Shown: one piece after another, positions 15,564 through 23,904 of the stretch | How positions within the stretch are numbered: the stretch's first letter is position 1 | How the letters are laid out: each line of letters begins with the position of its first letter | DNA from: Flavivirga amylovorans | Lineage (GTDB): Bacteria; Bacteroidota; Bacteroidia; Flavobacteriales; Flavobacteriaceae | Direction of reading: 5' to 3' | Assembly: GCF_030540875.1 (NCBI RefSeq) | Contig: NZ_JAUOEM010000005.1 | Span: 124,001 to 188,000 of the forward strand | Length of the DNA: 64,000 bases | Translations under genes and position numbers: made by a program | Notes under the pieces: model-generated | What the model saw: the letters and a program-made list of their open reading frames with translations, nothing else | The model's database searches: none | Told to the model about the DNA's origin: nothing

Positions 15564-17528
15564 TTACTTTTTCTTTAAAAGTATGAGTGAATTCGTTTGA
15601 ATATCTACAATCTTACTCATAAACTCTTTTAAGGATGAATAATATTCTGGTCCGTAGATAGCTTTATCAAAGCTTATCTTTAGAATAATAAATACAGTAC
15701 TGCCGAGTGTTTTAGCTGAGAAAAGGACTTTACCTGAATTATTTGGCAAAGCTATGCTCTTTGTTTTTGGATATTCAACAACCGTATATTTAGTAGCATC
15801 AAAATTAAACTTAAATGAATAAAAATAAGTGTCTTTATAACCAAAATCAATAGGATATGTTCTTTCTTGAAGCTTAAATGGGTTTTCATTAAAAAACTCA
15901 ACAAAAAAAGGGTTTAAATAAATATGATCTCCAGTATCTTCATAATTATAGTTTATGTGGTAAGATTCTTTAAAGTCCGGACTTGTTAGACCATCACTCG
16001 TTACTTCAAAATCTGAAATTTCTAAATGAGGAAACTTGTTTTCTAGTTTTTGGAGATAGCCTTCTTTATTTTTATAATATGATTTTTTATGATTTAAGGC
16101 GTGATATCCAGTACGTTTTGAAGATAACTTTCCAGAAATAGTTTCATTCTCGTCAAGATGAAGTTCTACATTATAATAAACGTTTGAAGGCTTACTTGGT
16201 TTTATATCGACCCACTCACTACCATTTTTAAAGTCCATAAGCCTACCATAACTATTTAAACACCTAAAAGGAATCTCACCAAAGGATAAATAATTATCTG
16301 TGGCATCTAAATAGTAGGTTATATCATTAATAGTTGTTTGAACGATTAAGTAGTTAAAATCTGAAATAACAGGAAAAATTTTTGTGGCAAACCCATTACT
16401 TCTAGTTGATATTAATACAGGTTTCACAATAATGTTGGATTCCTTTAATAAATTATGAAGCAAAATGTTTATAGATGAAACATTTCCAGATTTGTTTTTA
16501 ATTAAATCTTTAATAGAAACGTCTTCAAATATTTTATAGTCTCCGTTCCATGTATAATTTTCCTGAATGTATCTATAAATGGCACTTGCCTTTTTTAACA
16601 AGTCATTTTCATTAATAATTTCGGGGTTCAATAAATCTTCTAAATCTATAGATTTTTTTAATTGCCTTCCAATTTCTTTATCTGTTTTAAATTCTCTATC
16701 AACAGTTTTCCATGTTTTTGTATAATCATTTACGCTACCATCAAACCCCTTAAATGTCTGTAATTCATACTCTATTCTTGCTAAATAATTACTTTTAGAG
16801 GTCATATAATCTTCTTCTATAAAAGCGGGGATATCTTTCATGGCATAGATACTATTGGCGCAATTTGCACTGCCGCCTCTAGAGTTTTGCAGGCAGTCTT
16901 TTTCTATCTCTGTTATATTTTTTGTTAGTTTTTTACCACCTACTAATTTAATATTGTAATGCCAGTTTCCTGGAATACTGGTTCTGTATTCGCTGTATAA
17001 AGTTGGTATATCGCTTTGAAAATCCCATCCTCTGTAGTTATACATAAAAGGAGATATGCGAGTATAACTATAGGTTATTACAGAACCTTCTTTAATATTT
17101 GGTAGTGCAAATTTAACAAAGGTGTGGTTTTCGTCGTGTTTCTCTCTAAAAATATCCTTTTTAAGTAATGACGTTTTAATGACTTTTCCATCTACTAGAT
17201 TATAAGTGGTAGCAACAATTTTTTCTACTTCTTGTTCGCTGTTCTCGTTATTATATAAATGAATAGAAACGTTAGCTTTATTAAAACCTTCTTTATTTAA
17301 TATTTTTATTTTTTGCTTTATCTCGGTTCTTAAGTCATAATCATATCTATCTACCAGACTATTTCCATATTTATATATAATTAAAGCATTGGCTGTAGAA
17401 TCTTTTTCATAAGTATTAGTTTTTAAGTCTCCTAAAGTGACTCTGTAAGAATCAGAGTGATAGTTTGATTGTGAAAAAAGGGTTAAGCTAGAGAGAAGTA
17501 AAAAGGATAAGAAGATAGTTTGCTTCAT
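15564..17528 (-). CDS. secreted DUF3857 / transglutaminase-like protein
   Basis: The 654-residue protein has a signal peptide (1-19, ending LFSQ), a DUF3857 beta domain (about 50-225) and a transglutaminase-like domain (about 290-410), then a beta-rich tail. In the transglutaminase-like core the position where the catalytic Cys is expected reads KSGNVSSINILLHNLL, so the Cys appears to be replaced. The domain is thus probably non-enzymatic, perhaps a carbohydrate- or protein-binding module. The protein is expected in the periplasm or on the outer surface. Its ATG is 2 bp from the stop of the exonuclease/GIY-YIG gene upstream, so they seem to be co-transcribed despite unrelated functions. Confidence 0.85.
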   Translation of the reverse strand: MKQTIFLSFLLLSSLTLFSQSNYHSDSYRVTLGDLKTNTYEKDSTANALIIYKYGNSLVDRYDYDLRTEIKQKIKILNKEGFNKANVSIHLYNNENSEQEVEKIVATTYNLVDGKVIKTSLLKKDIFREKHDENHTFVKFALPNIKEGSVITYSYTRISPFMYNYRGWDFQSDIPTLYSEYRTSIPGNWHYNIKLVGGKKLTKNITEIEKDCLQNSRGGSANCANSIYAMKDIPAFIEEDYMTSKSNYLARIEYELQTFKGFDGSVNDYTKTWKTVDREFKTDKEIGRQLKKSIDLEDLLNPEIINENDLLKKASAIYRYIQENYTWNGDYKIFEDVSIKDLIKNKSGNVSSINILLHNLLKESNIIVKPVLISTRSNGFATKIFPVISDFNYLIVQTTINDITYYLDATDNYLSFGEIPFRCLNSYGRLMDFKNGSEWVDIKPSKPSNVYYNVELHLDENETISGKLSSKRTGYHALNHKKSYYKNKEGYLQKLENKFPHLEISDFEVTSDGLTSPDFKESYHINYNYEDTGDHIYLNPFFVEFFNENPFKLQERTYPIDFGYKDTYFYSFKFNFDATKYTVVEYPKTKSIALPNNSGKVLFSAKTLGSTVFIILKISFDKAIYGPEYYSSLKEFMSKIVDIQTNSLILLKKK

Positions 17529-17530
17529 GC

Positions 17531-18895
17531 TTAATCAAATATAATTTGTTTTACTTTTTTATTCTTACGAAGGTAATTTTGAATAATATGTTGTGTATCC
17601 CGATTGTTATCCATTGGGGTAATAATAGATTCTAAAACCTCAATATTATTGATTTGATAGTTAAGATTGAAAAACCCCAAGCCTTTAAACATGCCATTCT
17701 CAATTAGTATAGCGCTATGCTCGTCAATATCACGTCCTTTGTCAATAATAACCATGTTTTTGTTAGAGAAACTGTTTTTTGATAATAGTAGTTCGACTCT
17801 TTTGTTATAAGACTCTGTAGGTTCCTGTTGAATACAAGCACCTTCACAGGTTTTTATGTCATAATTAAAACAGTTGGTATCTGTTTTATATATACCTGTT
17901 AGTTTTTGGCATAATTTGTAGTCTTCAATAGCTCTATTCATAAAGCTTTTTCCACTTTGTTTATTGCTAAAAGTCGTAATTGCCTTTTTGCGTCCGTCTG
18001 CAATGTCGATTTTTAAATTAATATAATCGTTTTCATCTTTAAAACTATATAGAGCATGTGTGAAACTTGTTCTACGTAATGCTCTGTTAAATATAGGTTT
18101 AACACGTTTTATTTCTTCACTCTCTTTTAAAAGAGCTACCAGTTCACTACCTGTAGCCTCATAAGTTACAGCGGTAACTTGAGCTTGTATTTTTTTTGAC
18201 TTTTGATTTGTACTTGTAAAATGCTGATTGATTCGTTTTTTTATATTGTTGCTTTTTCCAATATATATAATATCCCCATTAGCGTTATGAATATAATAAA
18301 CACCTGTAATGGAAGGTAACTCTTTTATAATATCTATGTGTTTTGGCTCGAGCTGATGTTTCGGGTTTAACCGTATGGATTGTTGAATAATACTTTTAGT
18401 ACTGTCTTTAACTAAGAGCATTTTAAAAAGCTTTACCGTAGCTAAAGCATCACCAGAAGCACGATGCCTGTCTGTTACAGGAATACCAAGAGATCTAACT
18501 AATTTACCTAAACTATAAGAGGATTGATCAGGAATTAAATTTTTTGAAAGCTCAACTGTACAAAGAGATTTTCTTTCAAAATCGAATCCTAAACGACTAA
18601 ATTCCGTTTTTAAAATTCGATAATCGAACTGAGCATTGTGAGCAACCAAAATGCAATCATCTGTAATTTCTACAATGCGTTTAGCGACCTCATAAAATTT
18701 AGGTGCATGGCGTAGCATGTTACTATTTATACCAGTTAGATTTACTACAAAGGGTTGTATTTCGCGTTCTGGGTTAACCAGACTTATAAATTGATCAACG
18801 ACTTCATGACCATCATATTTATAGATAGCAATTTCTGTGATGCCTTCTTCATTATACTTACCTCCAGTAGTTTCTATGTCTAATATTGCGTACAA
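17531..18895 (-). CDS. DnaQ-like exonuclease fused to a GIY-YIG nuclease
   Basis: The 454-residue protein joins two nuclease modules. Residues 1-165 form a DEDDh 3'-5' exonuclease (D6 and E8 in AILDIETTG, D91 in AHNAQFD, H144 and D149 in DRHRASGDA), as in DNA polymerase III epsilon. Residues about 193-275 form a UvrC/Cho-type GIY-YIG endonuclease (GVYYIHN...IIYIGKS). The rest has a Cys-bearing segment (CFNYDIKTCEGACI) like the UvrC middle region. A role in DNA repair is likely. The same fusion is known from several bacterial groups, so it is an established architecture. A second stand-alone DnaQ-like gene lies at 58956. Confidence 0.9.
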   Translation of the reverse strand: MYAILDIETTGGKYNEEGITEIAIYKYDGHEVVDQFISLVNPEREIQPFVVNLTGINSNMLRHAPKFYEVAKRIVEITDDCILVAHNAQFDYRILKTEFSRLGFDFERKSLCTVELSKNLIPDQSSYSLGKLVRSLGIPVTDRHRASGDALATVKLFKMLLVKDSTKSIIQQSIRLNPKHQLEPKHIDIIKELPSITGVYYIHNANGDIIYIGKSNNIKKRINQHFTSTNQKSKKIQAQVTAVTYEATGSELVALLKESEEIKRVKPIFNRALRRTSFTHALYSFKDENDYINLKIDIADGRKKAITTFSNKQSGKSFMNRAIEDYKLCQKLTGIYKTDTNCFNYDIKTCEGACIQQEPTESYNKRVELLLSKNSFSNKNMVIIDKGRDIDEHSAILIENGMFKGLGFFNLNYQINNIEVLESIITPMDNNRDTQHIIQNYLRKNKKVKQIIFD

Positions 18896-18967
18896 AAAAT
18901 GTTTATGCGTTTATTTGCTGGTTATTGCGAGACTTTTTTAGTCGTTACAATCTGTTTGTTTTAAATT

Positions 18968-19636
18968 TTAATTATAATTTCTTGAGCCAAATATACTACT
19001 TCCAACTCTAACCATGGTACTACCACAATTAATAGCTAATTGATAGTCTCCACTCATACCCATACTTATGGTATTTAATTGATAATTATCAGTGCTTGTT
19101 TGTTTTAAACTATCGAAAGTATCTTTTAGGTAATTAAATTCTTTTTCTATTTGACTGTCATTATTAGTAAATGTTGCCATTCCCATAAGTCCAACCACCT
19201 TGATGTTTTTTAATTCCGAAAATACGTCAGATTTTATAATTTTTGAAGCTTCATTTGGTGTCATTCCAAATTTAGAATCTTCTGAAGCTATCTTTATTTG
19301 AAGCAAACAATCTATAGCTCTATCATGTTTTAAAGCTTGCTTATTTATTTCTTTTAAGAGCTTAAAATTATCTACGCCGTGAATTAACCTCACAAATGGT
19401 GCCATATATTTCACCTTGTTACTTTGAACGTGACCAATCATGTGCCATTCAATATCTTTGGGCATGGTTTCATGCTTGTCTACCATTTCCTGAATCTTGT
19501 TTTCCCCAAAAATACGTTGACCAGCATGATAAGCTTCCATCAAGTCACTTATTGGCTTCGTTTTTGAAACAGCAACAAGTGTTACATGTTCTGGTAATGA
19601 TGTTTTTATATTTTGAAGGTTTTGTTTTATACTCAT
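18968..19636 (-). CDS. YggS-family PLP-binding protein
   Basis: The 222-residue protein matches the YggS/PROSC (PLPBP) family in length and fold (alanine racemase-like barrel). The cofactor lysine is K25 in LVAVSKTKP. Other landmarks are FGENKIQEMVDK, WHMIGHVQSNKVKY, LLQIKIASEDSKFG and SMGMSGDYQLAI near the C-terminus. The family keeps free pyridoxal phosphate in balance and affects amino-acid metabolism; it has no known catalytic reaction. It lies alone, 72 bp upstream of the exonuclease gene on the same strand. Confidence 0.93.
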   Translation of the reverse strand: MSIKQNLQNIKTSLPEHVTLVAVSKTKPISDLMEAYHAGQRIFGENKIQEMVDKHETMPKDIEWHMIGHVQSNKVKYMAPFVRLIHGVDNFKLLKEINKQALKHDRAIDCLLQIKIASEDSKFGMTPNEASKIIKSDVFSELKNIKVVGLMGMATFTNNDSQIEKEFNYLKDTFDSLKQTSTDNYQLNTISMGMSGDYQLAINCGSTMVRVGSSIFGSRNYN

Positions 19637-19845
19637 TATTAAATAAAATTAATCCCAAATTGGAGGGCTTTTAACATTAGCAGTTCTCTTAATCTTACTA
19701 TGTATTGTTAGTGCTTTAAATGTTTTTTTAGAATATTTTGTCAAGATTTTCCATGCTTTATAATTTTATGAAATTTTAGTAGAATGATACCTAGTTATGG
19801 TCGTAAAAATGTTGGATAAAAGGTAAGTAAATTTATGTTAATACA

Positions 19846-21084
19846 TTAAAACTCATAGATGGTAACACCACTTCGTAGTTTAGGTTCTATAAAAGTACTT
19901 TTTGGTGGCATGGTTAAACCTGCATTTGCAATAGCTTTCATTTCTTCAACTGTAATAGGCACTAATCCAAAACCTACTTTAAATTCTCCATGATCTACTT
20001 TACTTTTTATGGTAACTAAATCATTTTTACCGTGTGAGTAATTAATACGAGTATCGTTGCGTACATCTGAGATCCCTAAAATAGGTTCTAAAATGGTTTT
20101 ATATAGTATGTGAGTGTCTAAAGCTTCCAGAGCGTTACTAAATTTATAATTACTTTTTCTTAAATATAAAGAGTAGAATTCACCATCTAGATACATACTA
20201 AAATGATGTTTACTGCTTGGCTTGTATAGTTCGCTGCCTTTATTTTCAATACGATACATGGTATCTAATTGTATTAAAAAAGATTCTTTAGATAGCCCAT
20301 TTAGATCCTTAACAAGCCTATTAAATTCATGAATTCTTAAATCTGATTCAGGAATTAAATAGCTCATAAAATAATTATAAGGCTCGTTACCTGTATGCGC
20401 TTTGTTTTCAGATTTCAAATCTTTAGAAAGTAAACAAGAAGAGGCAGATCTATGATGTCCATCTGCAATGTATATGGTACGGATTTTTTCAAACTCGTTA
20501 CTTATACAAGTAATTAAATCTGGATCATCAAGATTCCATAAATAATGAGTGTCCCTATACGTCGTCGTAAATTCAAATTCAGCTCTGTTTTTTTGTGTTT
20601 CTGAAATAATACTGGAAATGAGTGTGTTGTCTGGGTAAGTTAGAAGTACTGGTTCAGCATTAAAGCCTACTGTTTTTAAATAATCTTTAAAGACGTTTTC
20701 TCTATATTCTATTGTATCTTCATGTTTTTTAATGATATCTTTTTCATAATCTTCAGAACTTGCCGCAGCAACAATTCCTGAAAAAACATGACCCTCTCTA
20801 TTTACAATTTTATAAACATAATAGTTTGGTTTTTCATCTTGAATAAAAATGGACTCTTCCTTAAATTCTAAATAGCGATTTCTAACTAAGTCGTATCTTT
20901 CTTTTCCAGAAATATCTTTATGGTATTTATAGCCTGGATTTATAATATGTAAAAAAGAAAACGGATTGTAACCCATTCTCGATTCACGCTCTGCTAACGT
21001 ATATGTTTGGTATGAACGAGCGGCAACCAGACTGACTTTGTCTCGTGTTGGTCTGACTGCTTTAAATGGTAGTATTTTCGCCAT
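19846..21084 (-). CDS. DUF1015 family protein
   Basis: The 412-residue cytosolic protein has the full length and start typical of DUF1015, with KILPFKAVRPTRDKVSLVA at the N-terminus, FSFLHIINPGY and the conserved IADGHHRSASS segment (about 208-218). The family is sometimes found near serine and lactate metabolism genes, but no reaction has been proven. Here it lies directly downstream of a 3-hydroxybutyryl-CoA dehydrogenase with a short simple-sequence tract between them. No signal peptide or membrane segment is visible. Confidence 0.9.
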   Translation of the reverse strand: MAKILPFKAVRPTRDKVSLVAARSYQTYTLAERESRMGYNPFSFLHIINPGYKYHKDISGKERYDLVRNRYLEFKEESIFIQDEKPNYYVYKIVNREGHVFSGIVAAASSEDYEKDIIKKHEDTIEYRENVFKDYLKTVGFNAEPVLLTYPDNTLISSIISETQKNRAEFEFTTTYRDTHYLWNLDDPDLITCISNEFEKIRTIYIADGHHRSASSCLLSKDLKSENKAHTGNEPYNYFMSYLIPESDLRIHEFNRLVKDLNGLSKESFLIQLDTMYRIENKGSELYKPSSKHHFSMYLDGEFYSLYLRKSNYKFSNALEALDTHILYKTILEPILGISDVRNDTRINYSHGKNDLVTIKSKVDHGEFKVGFGLVPITVEEMKAIANAGLTMPPKSTFIEPKLRSGVTIYEF

Positions 21085-21093
21085 TGTTTTTTT

Positions 21094-21150
21094 AGTATTC
21101 AGTTCCAGTATTCAGTCTCAGTACTGAAAACTGCGACTGCGACTGCGACT
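21094..21150. repeat. AGTATTCAGT and CTGCGA simple-sequence tract
   Basis: The gap between the DUF1015 gene and the dehydrogenase contains AGTATTCAGT at 21094-21103 and again at 21107-21116. An inverted-looking AGTACTGAAAACT follows, and then CTGCGA repeated 3.3 times (21131-21150). The 10-mer AGTATTCAGT also occurs at 48193-48202 and, inverted, at 9540-9549, both at gene ends. It looks like a short repeat that recurs in gaps of this genome. Confidence 0.6.
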
Positions 21151-21152
21151 AT

Positions 21153-22043
21153 TTACTTTAAAAACTGCTTCGCAACATGCTCAGCCTTTCTACTTTCGGA
21201 GTAATCATAAAAACCTTCACCAGATTTTACTCCTAATTTACCAGCTCTAACCATATTTACTAATAATGGGCAAGGAGCGTATTTTGGGTTTTTGAATCCA
21301 TCGGACATGACATGAAGTATCGATAAACAAACATCTAAACCTATAAAATCAGCCAATTGTAATGGTCCCATTGGGTGTGCCATACCTAATTTCATAACAG
21401 TATCAATTTCATTAACGCCAGCAACACCATTATAAAGTGTTTCAATAGATTCGTTAATCATAGGCATTAAAATACGATTTGCCACAAAACCAGGATAGTC
21501 GTTAACTTCAACAGGAACCTTTCTTAGGGTTTTTGACATCTCCATGATGTCTTTTGTTACTTCATCACTCGTACTATAACCGCGAATAATTTCAACTAAT
21601 TTCATAATAGGCACAGGATTCATAAAATGCATACCTATCACCTTATCTGGTCTGGATGTTACTGCGGCTATTTGCGTAATTGATATAGAGGATGTGTTTG
21701 TAGCTAAAACAGTTTCTTTTGAGCAAGCTTCGTCTAATTGTTTAAAAATATTAAGCTTTAAATCTACGTTTTCAGTCGCAGCTTCAACAACCAAATCGAC
21801 AGAAGTAACACCTTCTGAAATACTTGTGAATGTTGTGATGTTTGATAAAGTTTTAGTCTTATCTGCTTCAGAAATTTTTTCTTTAGCGACCATTCTGTCC
21901 AAATTTTTGGTAATGGTTGCTATACCTTTTTCTAATGAAGCTTCACTTATATCTATAAGCTTCACTGTAAAATCGCTTTGTGCAAATGTGTGAGCGATAC
22001 CATTACCCATAGTACCGGCTCCGATAACTGCAATGTTTTTCAT
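21153..22043 (-). CDS. 3-hydroxybutyryl-CoA dehydrogenase
   Basis: The 296-residue protein is a short 3-hydroxyacyl-CoA dehydrogenase without a fused hydratase, the form that acts on C4 substrates (3-hydroxybutyryl-CoA and acetoacetyl-CoA). It has the NAD-binding GAGTMG (8-13), the catalytic His 139 in GMHFMNPVPIMKLVE with partner Glu 151, and the C-terminal dimerisation domain (KLGMAHPMGPLQLADFIGLD). It may serve fatty-acid or amino-acid breakdown, or butyrate/PHB chemistry. The ATG is 10 bp from the stop of the upstream oxidoreductase gene, so the two are likely one transcript. Confidence 0.92.
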   Translation of the reverse strand: MKNIAVIGAGTMGNGIAHTFAQSDFTVKLIDISEASLEKGIATITKNLDRMVAKEKISEADKTKTLSNITTFTSISEGVTSVDLVVEAATENVDLKLNIFKQLDEACSKETVLATNTSSISITQIAAVTSRPDKVIGMHFMNPVPIMKLVEIIRGYSTSDEVTKDIMEMSKTLRKVPVEVNDYPGFVANRILMPMINESIETLYNGVAGVNEIDTVMKLGMAHPMGPLQLADFIGLDVCLSILHVMSDGFKNPKYAPCPLLVNMVRAGKLGVKSGEGFYDYSESRKAEHVAKQFLK

Positions 22044-22053
22044 GTAAAATTTT

Positions 22054-23013
22054 TTAAAAACAATTTATTATTTGAGTTGCTACTCTTAGTGCTTCTGTAC
22101 CGTCGTGAAGCGTTACAATGGGGGAGGTATTCGTATTTATAGCGTCTGCAAACGTTTCTAATTCATCTAGAATCGCATTGTTTTCTAATATATCTGGATT
22201 ATCAAAATAAATCTGCTTTTTTACACCTTCGGCGTTTTGAAGTACCATATCAAAATCTCCAGGTTGTTCTGGCGCATCTTTCATTTTAACAACTTCACAT
22301 TTTTTCTCTAAGAAGTCTACAGAAATATAAGCGTCTTTTTGGAAGAAACGAGCTTTACGCATTTTTTTTAAGGATATTCTACTAGCTGTTAGGTTCGCAA
22401 CACAGCCATTTTCAAATTCAATTCGTGCATTTGCAATATCTGGTGTATCACTAATTACCGAAACACCGCTTGCTGAGACGTTTTTAACTTTAGAATCTAC
22501 AAGGCTTAAAATAATGTCGATGTCATGAATCATCAAATCTAATACAACAGGAACATCTGTCCCTCTTGGATTAAATTCCGCCAAACGGTGTGATTCAATA
22601 AACATAGGTGATTTAATATCATCTTTTACAGCAATAAAAGCAGGGTTAAAGCGCTCCACATGTCCTACTTGCCCTCTAAGGTTATGTTCAGACAGGAGCT
22701 CTCGAATATGTTCCGCTTCTTCTACAGTGTTTGTTATAGGCTTTTCAATAAATATATGCTTGCCTTTTGCAATGGCTTGTTTCGCACAGTCGTAATGCGA
22801 AAGTGTTGGTGTTACAATATCTACCACATCAACAGCATCAATGAGTGCTTCTATGGAATTAAAAAATTTATAACCGTATTCGGTTTCTACGTTATTACCG
22901 TTAGTTTCATCGGCATCGTAAAATCCTACGAGGTTATATTTTTCAGATTGATTAAGGAGTCTTAAATGAATTTTTCCTAAGTGCCCTGCACCTAGTACAC
23001 CAACTTTGAGCAT
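22054..23013 (-). CDS. Gfo/Idh/MocA family oxidoreductase
   Basis: The protein of 319 residues (from the ATG at 23011-23013) has the N-terminal Rossmann fold with GVLGAGHLG and the family's EKPITN motif at about 90-95, whose Lys takes part in catalysis. The C-terminal beta-sheet domain carries HDIDIILSLV. These enzymes oxidise or reduce sugars and related alcohols with NAD(P). A GTG six codons further upstream (23029-23031) is an alternative start; I prefer the ATG because it places the Rossmann strand at the usual distance. It heads a probable operon with the 3-hydroxybutyryl-CoA dehydrogenase. The substrate is unknown. Confidence 0.88.
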   Translation of the reverse strand: MLKVGVLGAGHLGKIHLRLLNQSEKYNLVGFYDADETNGNNVETEYGYKFFNSIEALIDAVDVVDIVTPTLSHYDCAKQAIAKGKHIFIEKPITNTVEEAEHIRELLSEHNLRGQVGHVERFNPAFIAVKDDIKSPMFIESHRLAEFNPRGTDVPVVLDLMIHDIDIILSLVDSKVKNVSASGVSVISDTPDIANARIEFENGCVANLTASRISLKKMRKARFFQKDAYISVDFLEKKCEVVKMKDAPEQPGDFDMVLQNAEGVKKQIYFDNPDILENNAILDELETFADAINTNTSPIVTLHDGTEALRVATQIINCF

Positions 23014-23171
23014 AGTTTTTACATTTTCCACAAAAATAAGATATTTAGAACATGAAATTGATTATTTCTAGCTAATTTTTTGCTTATTTGATGTCGTTAA
23101 TAAATTTTGCAGATTTTGTTTTCAACTTGTAAATGTTTGACTAATTTTAGCATTAATAAACCAACCCAACA

Positions 23172-23813
23172 TTGAAAGATACTTTTAAACATAAAGGCTT
23201 ACGCCAACAATTGGTTAATGTTTTAAAGACCAAAGGAATAACAGATGCAAACGTTTTAAGCGCGATAGGCAATATACCAAGGCATTTGTTTATGGATTCT
23301 GGGTTTTTAGACCATGCTTACCAAGATAAAGCGTTCCCTATAGCAGCAGATCAAACTATTTCGCAACCTTATACTGTAGCATTTCAAAGTGAATTGTTAC
23401 AGGTTAAAAAAGGAGACAAGATTTTAGAAATAGGGACTGGAAGTGGCTATCAAACGGCTGTTTTGTGTGAATTAGGTGCTAAAGTTTTTAGTATTGAGCG
23501 TCAACTAGAGTTATTTAAAAAGACGAGTAAGTTTTTGCCTAAATTAGGGTATCGTGCAAAAAAACTTATTTTTGGCGATGGCTATAAAGGGTTAGCTGAT
23601 GAAGCGCCTTTTGAGAGTATTATTGTTACTGCAGGTGCACCTTTTGTGCCAAAACCTTTGTTAAGCCAATTAAAAATAGGAGGTAAGCTCGTTATTCCTG
23701 TAGGTGATGATGTGCAAATCATGACTATGTTTACCAGAAAGGGACAAAAAGAATTTTCGCAAGAGGAATTTGGAGAGTTTCGTTTTGTGCCTTTGTTGGA
23801 GGATAAGAATTAA
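23172..23813 (+). CDS. pcm: protein-L-isoaspartate O-methyltransferase
   Basis: The 213-residue protein matches PCMT, which repairs damaged proteins by methylating L-isoaspartyl residues with S-adenosylmethionine. The SAM-binding loop ILEIGTGSGYQ (84-94), the substrate-side ISQPYTVA (63-70) and the C-terminal GKLVIPVGD are present. The start appears to be TTG (23172-23174); no ATG lies close to the conserved N-terminus. It is a single-gene unit between two minus-strand blocks, with a decent TTTG/TAATTTTA promoter-like stretch about 20 bp upstream. Confidence 0.93.
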   Translation: MKDTFKHKGLRQQLVNVLKTKGITDANVLSAIGNIPRHLFMDSGFLDHAYQDKAFPIAADQTISQPYTVAFQSELLQVKKGDKILEIGTGSGYQTAVLCELGAKVFSIERQLELFKKTSKFLPKLGYRAKKLIFGDGYKGLADEAPFESIIVTAGAPFVPKPLLSQLKIGGKLVIPVGDDVQIMTMFTRKGQKEFSQEEFGEFRFVPLLEDKN

Positions 23814-23843
23814 TTGAAAAAAAGGTGAAGATGTCAAAAAAAT

Positions 23844-23898
23844 GTCATTCAGAGCCTTTCGACTTCGCTCAAGACAGGCTAAAGCGAAGAATCTCTTG
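23844..23898. repeat. dispersed intergenic repeat, GTCATTCnGAG type
   Basis: The gap between the convergent pcm and CocE genes contains GTCATTCAGAGCCTTTCGACTT and CGCTCAAG, then AAGCGAAGAATCTCTTG. The same core words (GTCA-Y-WC-GAG, TCGA, ACTTCGCTC, GAATCTCTT) recur at 31096-31215 and 48240-48269. It looks like a REP-type intergenic repeat seen at flavobacterial gene ends. Confidence 0.6.
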
Positions 23899-23904
23899 AA
23901 ACTT

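Noticed and set aside
21131-21150. CTGCGA tandem as a CRISPR or VNTR array
   Set aside because: Only 3.3 copies of 6 bp with no spacers; it is a short simple repeat.
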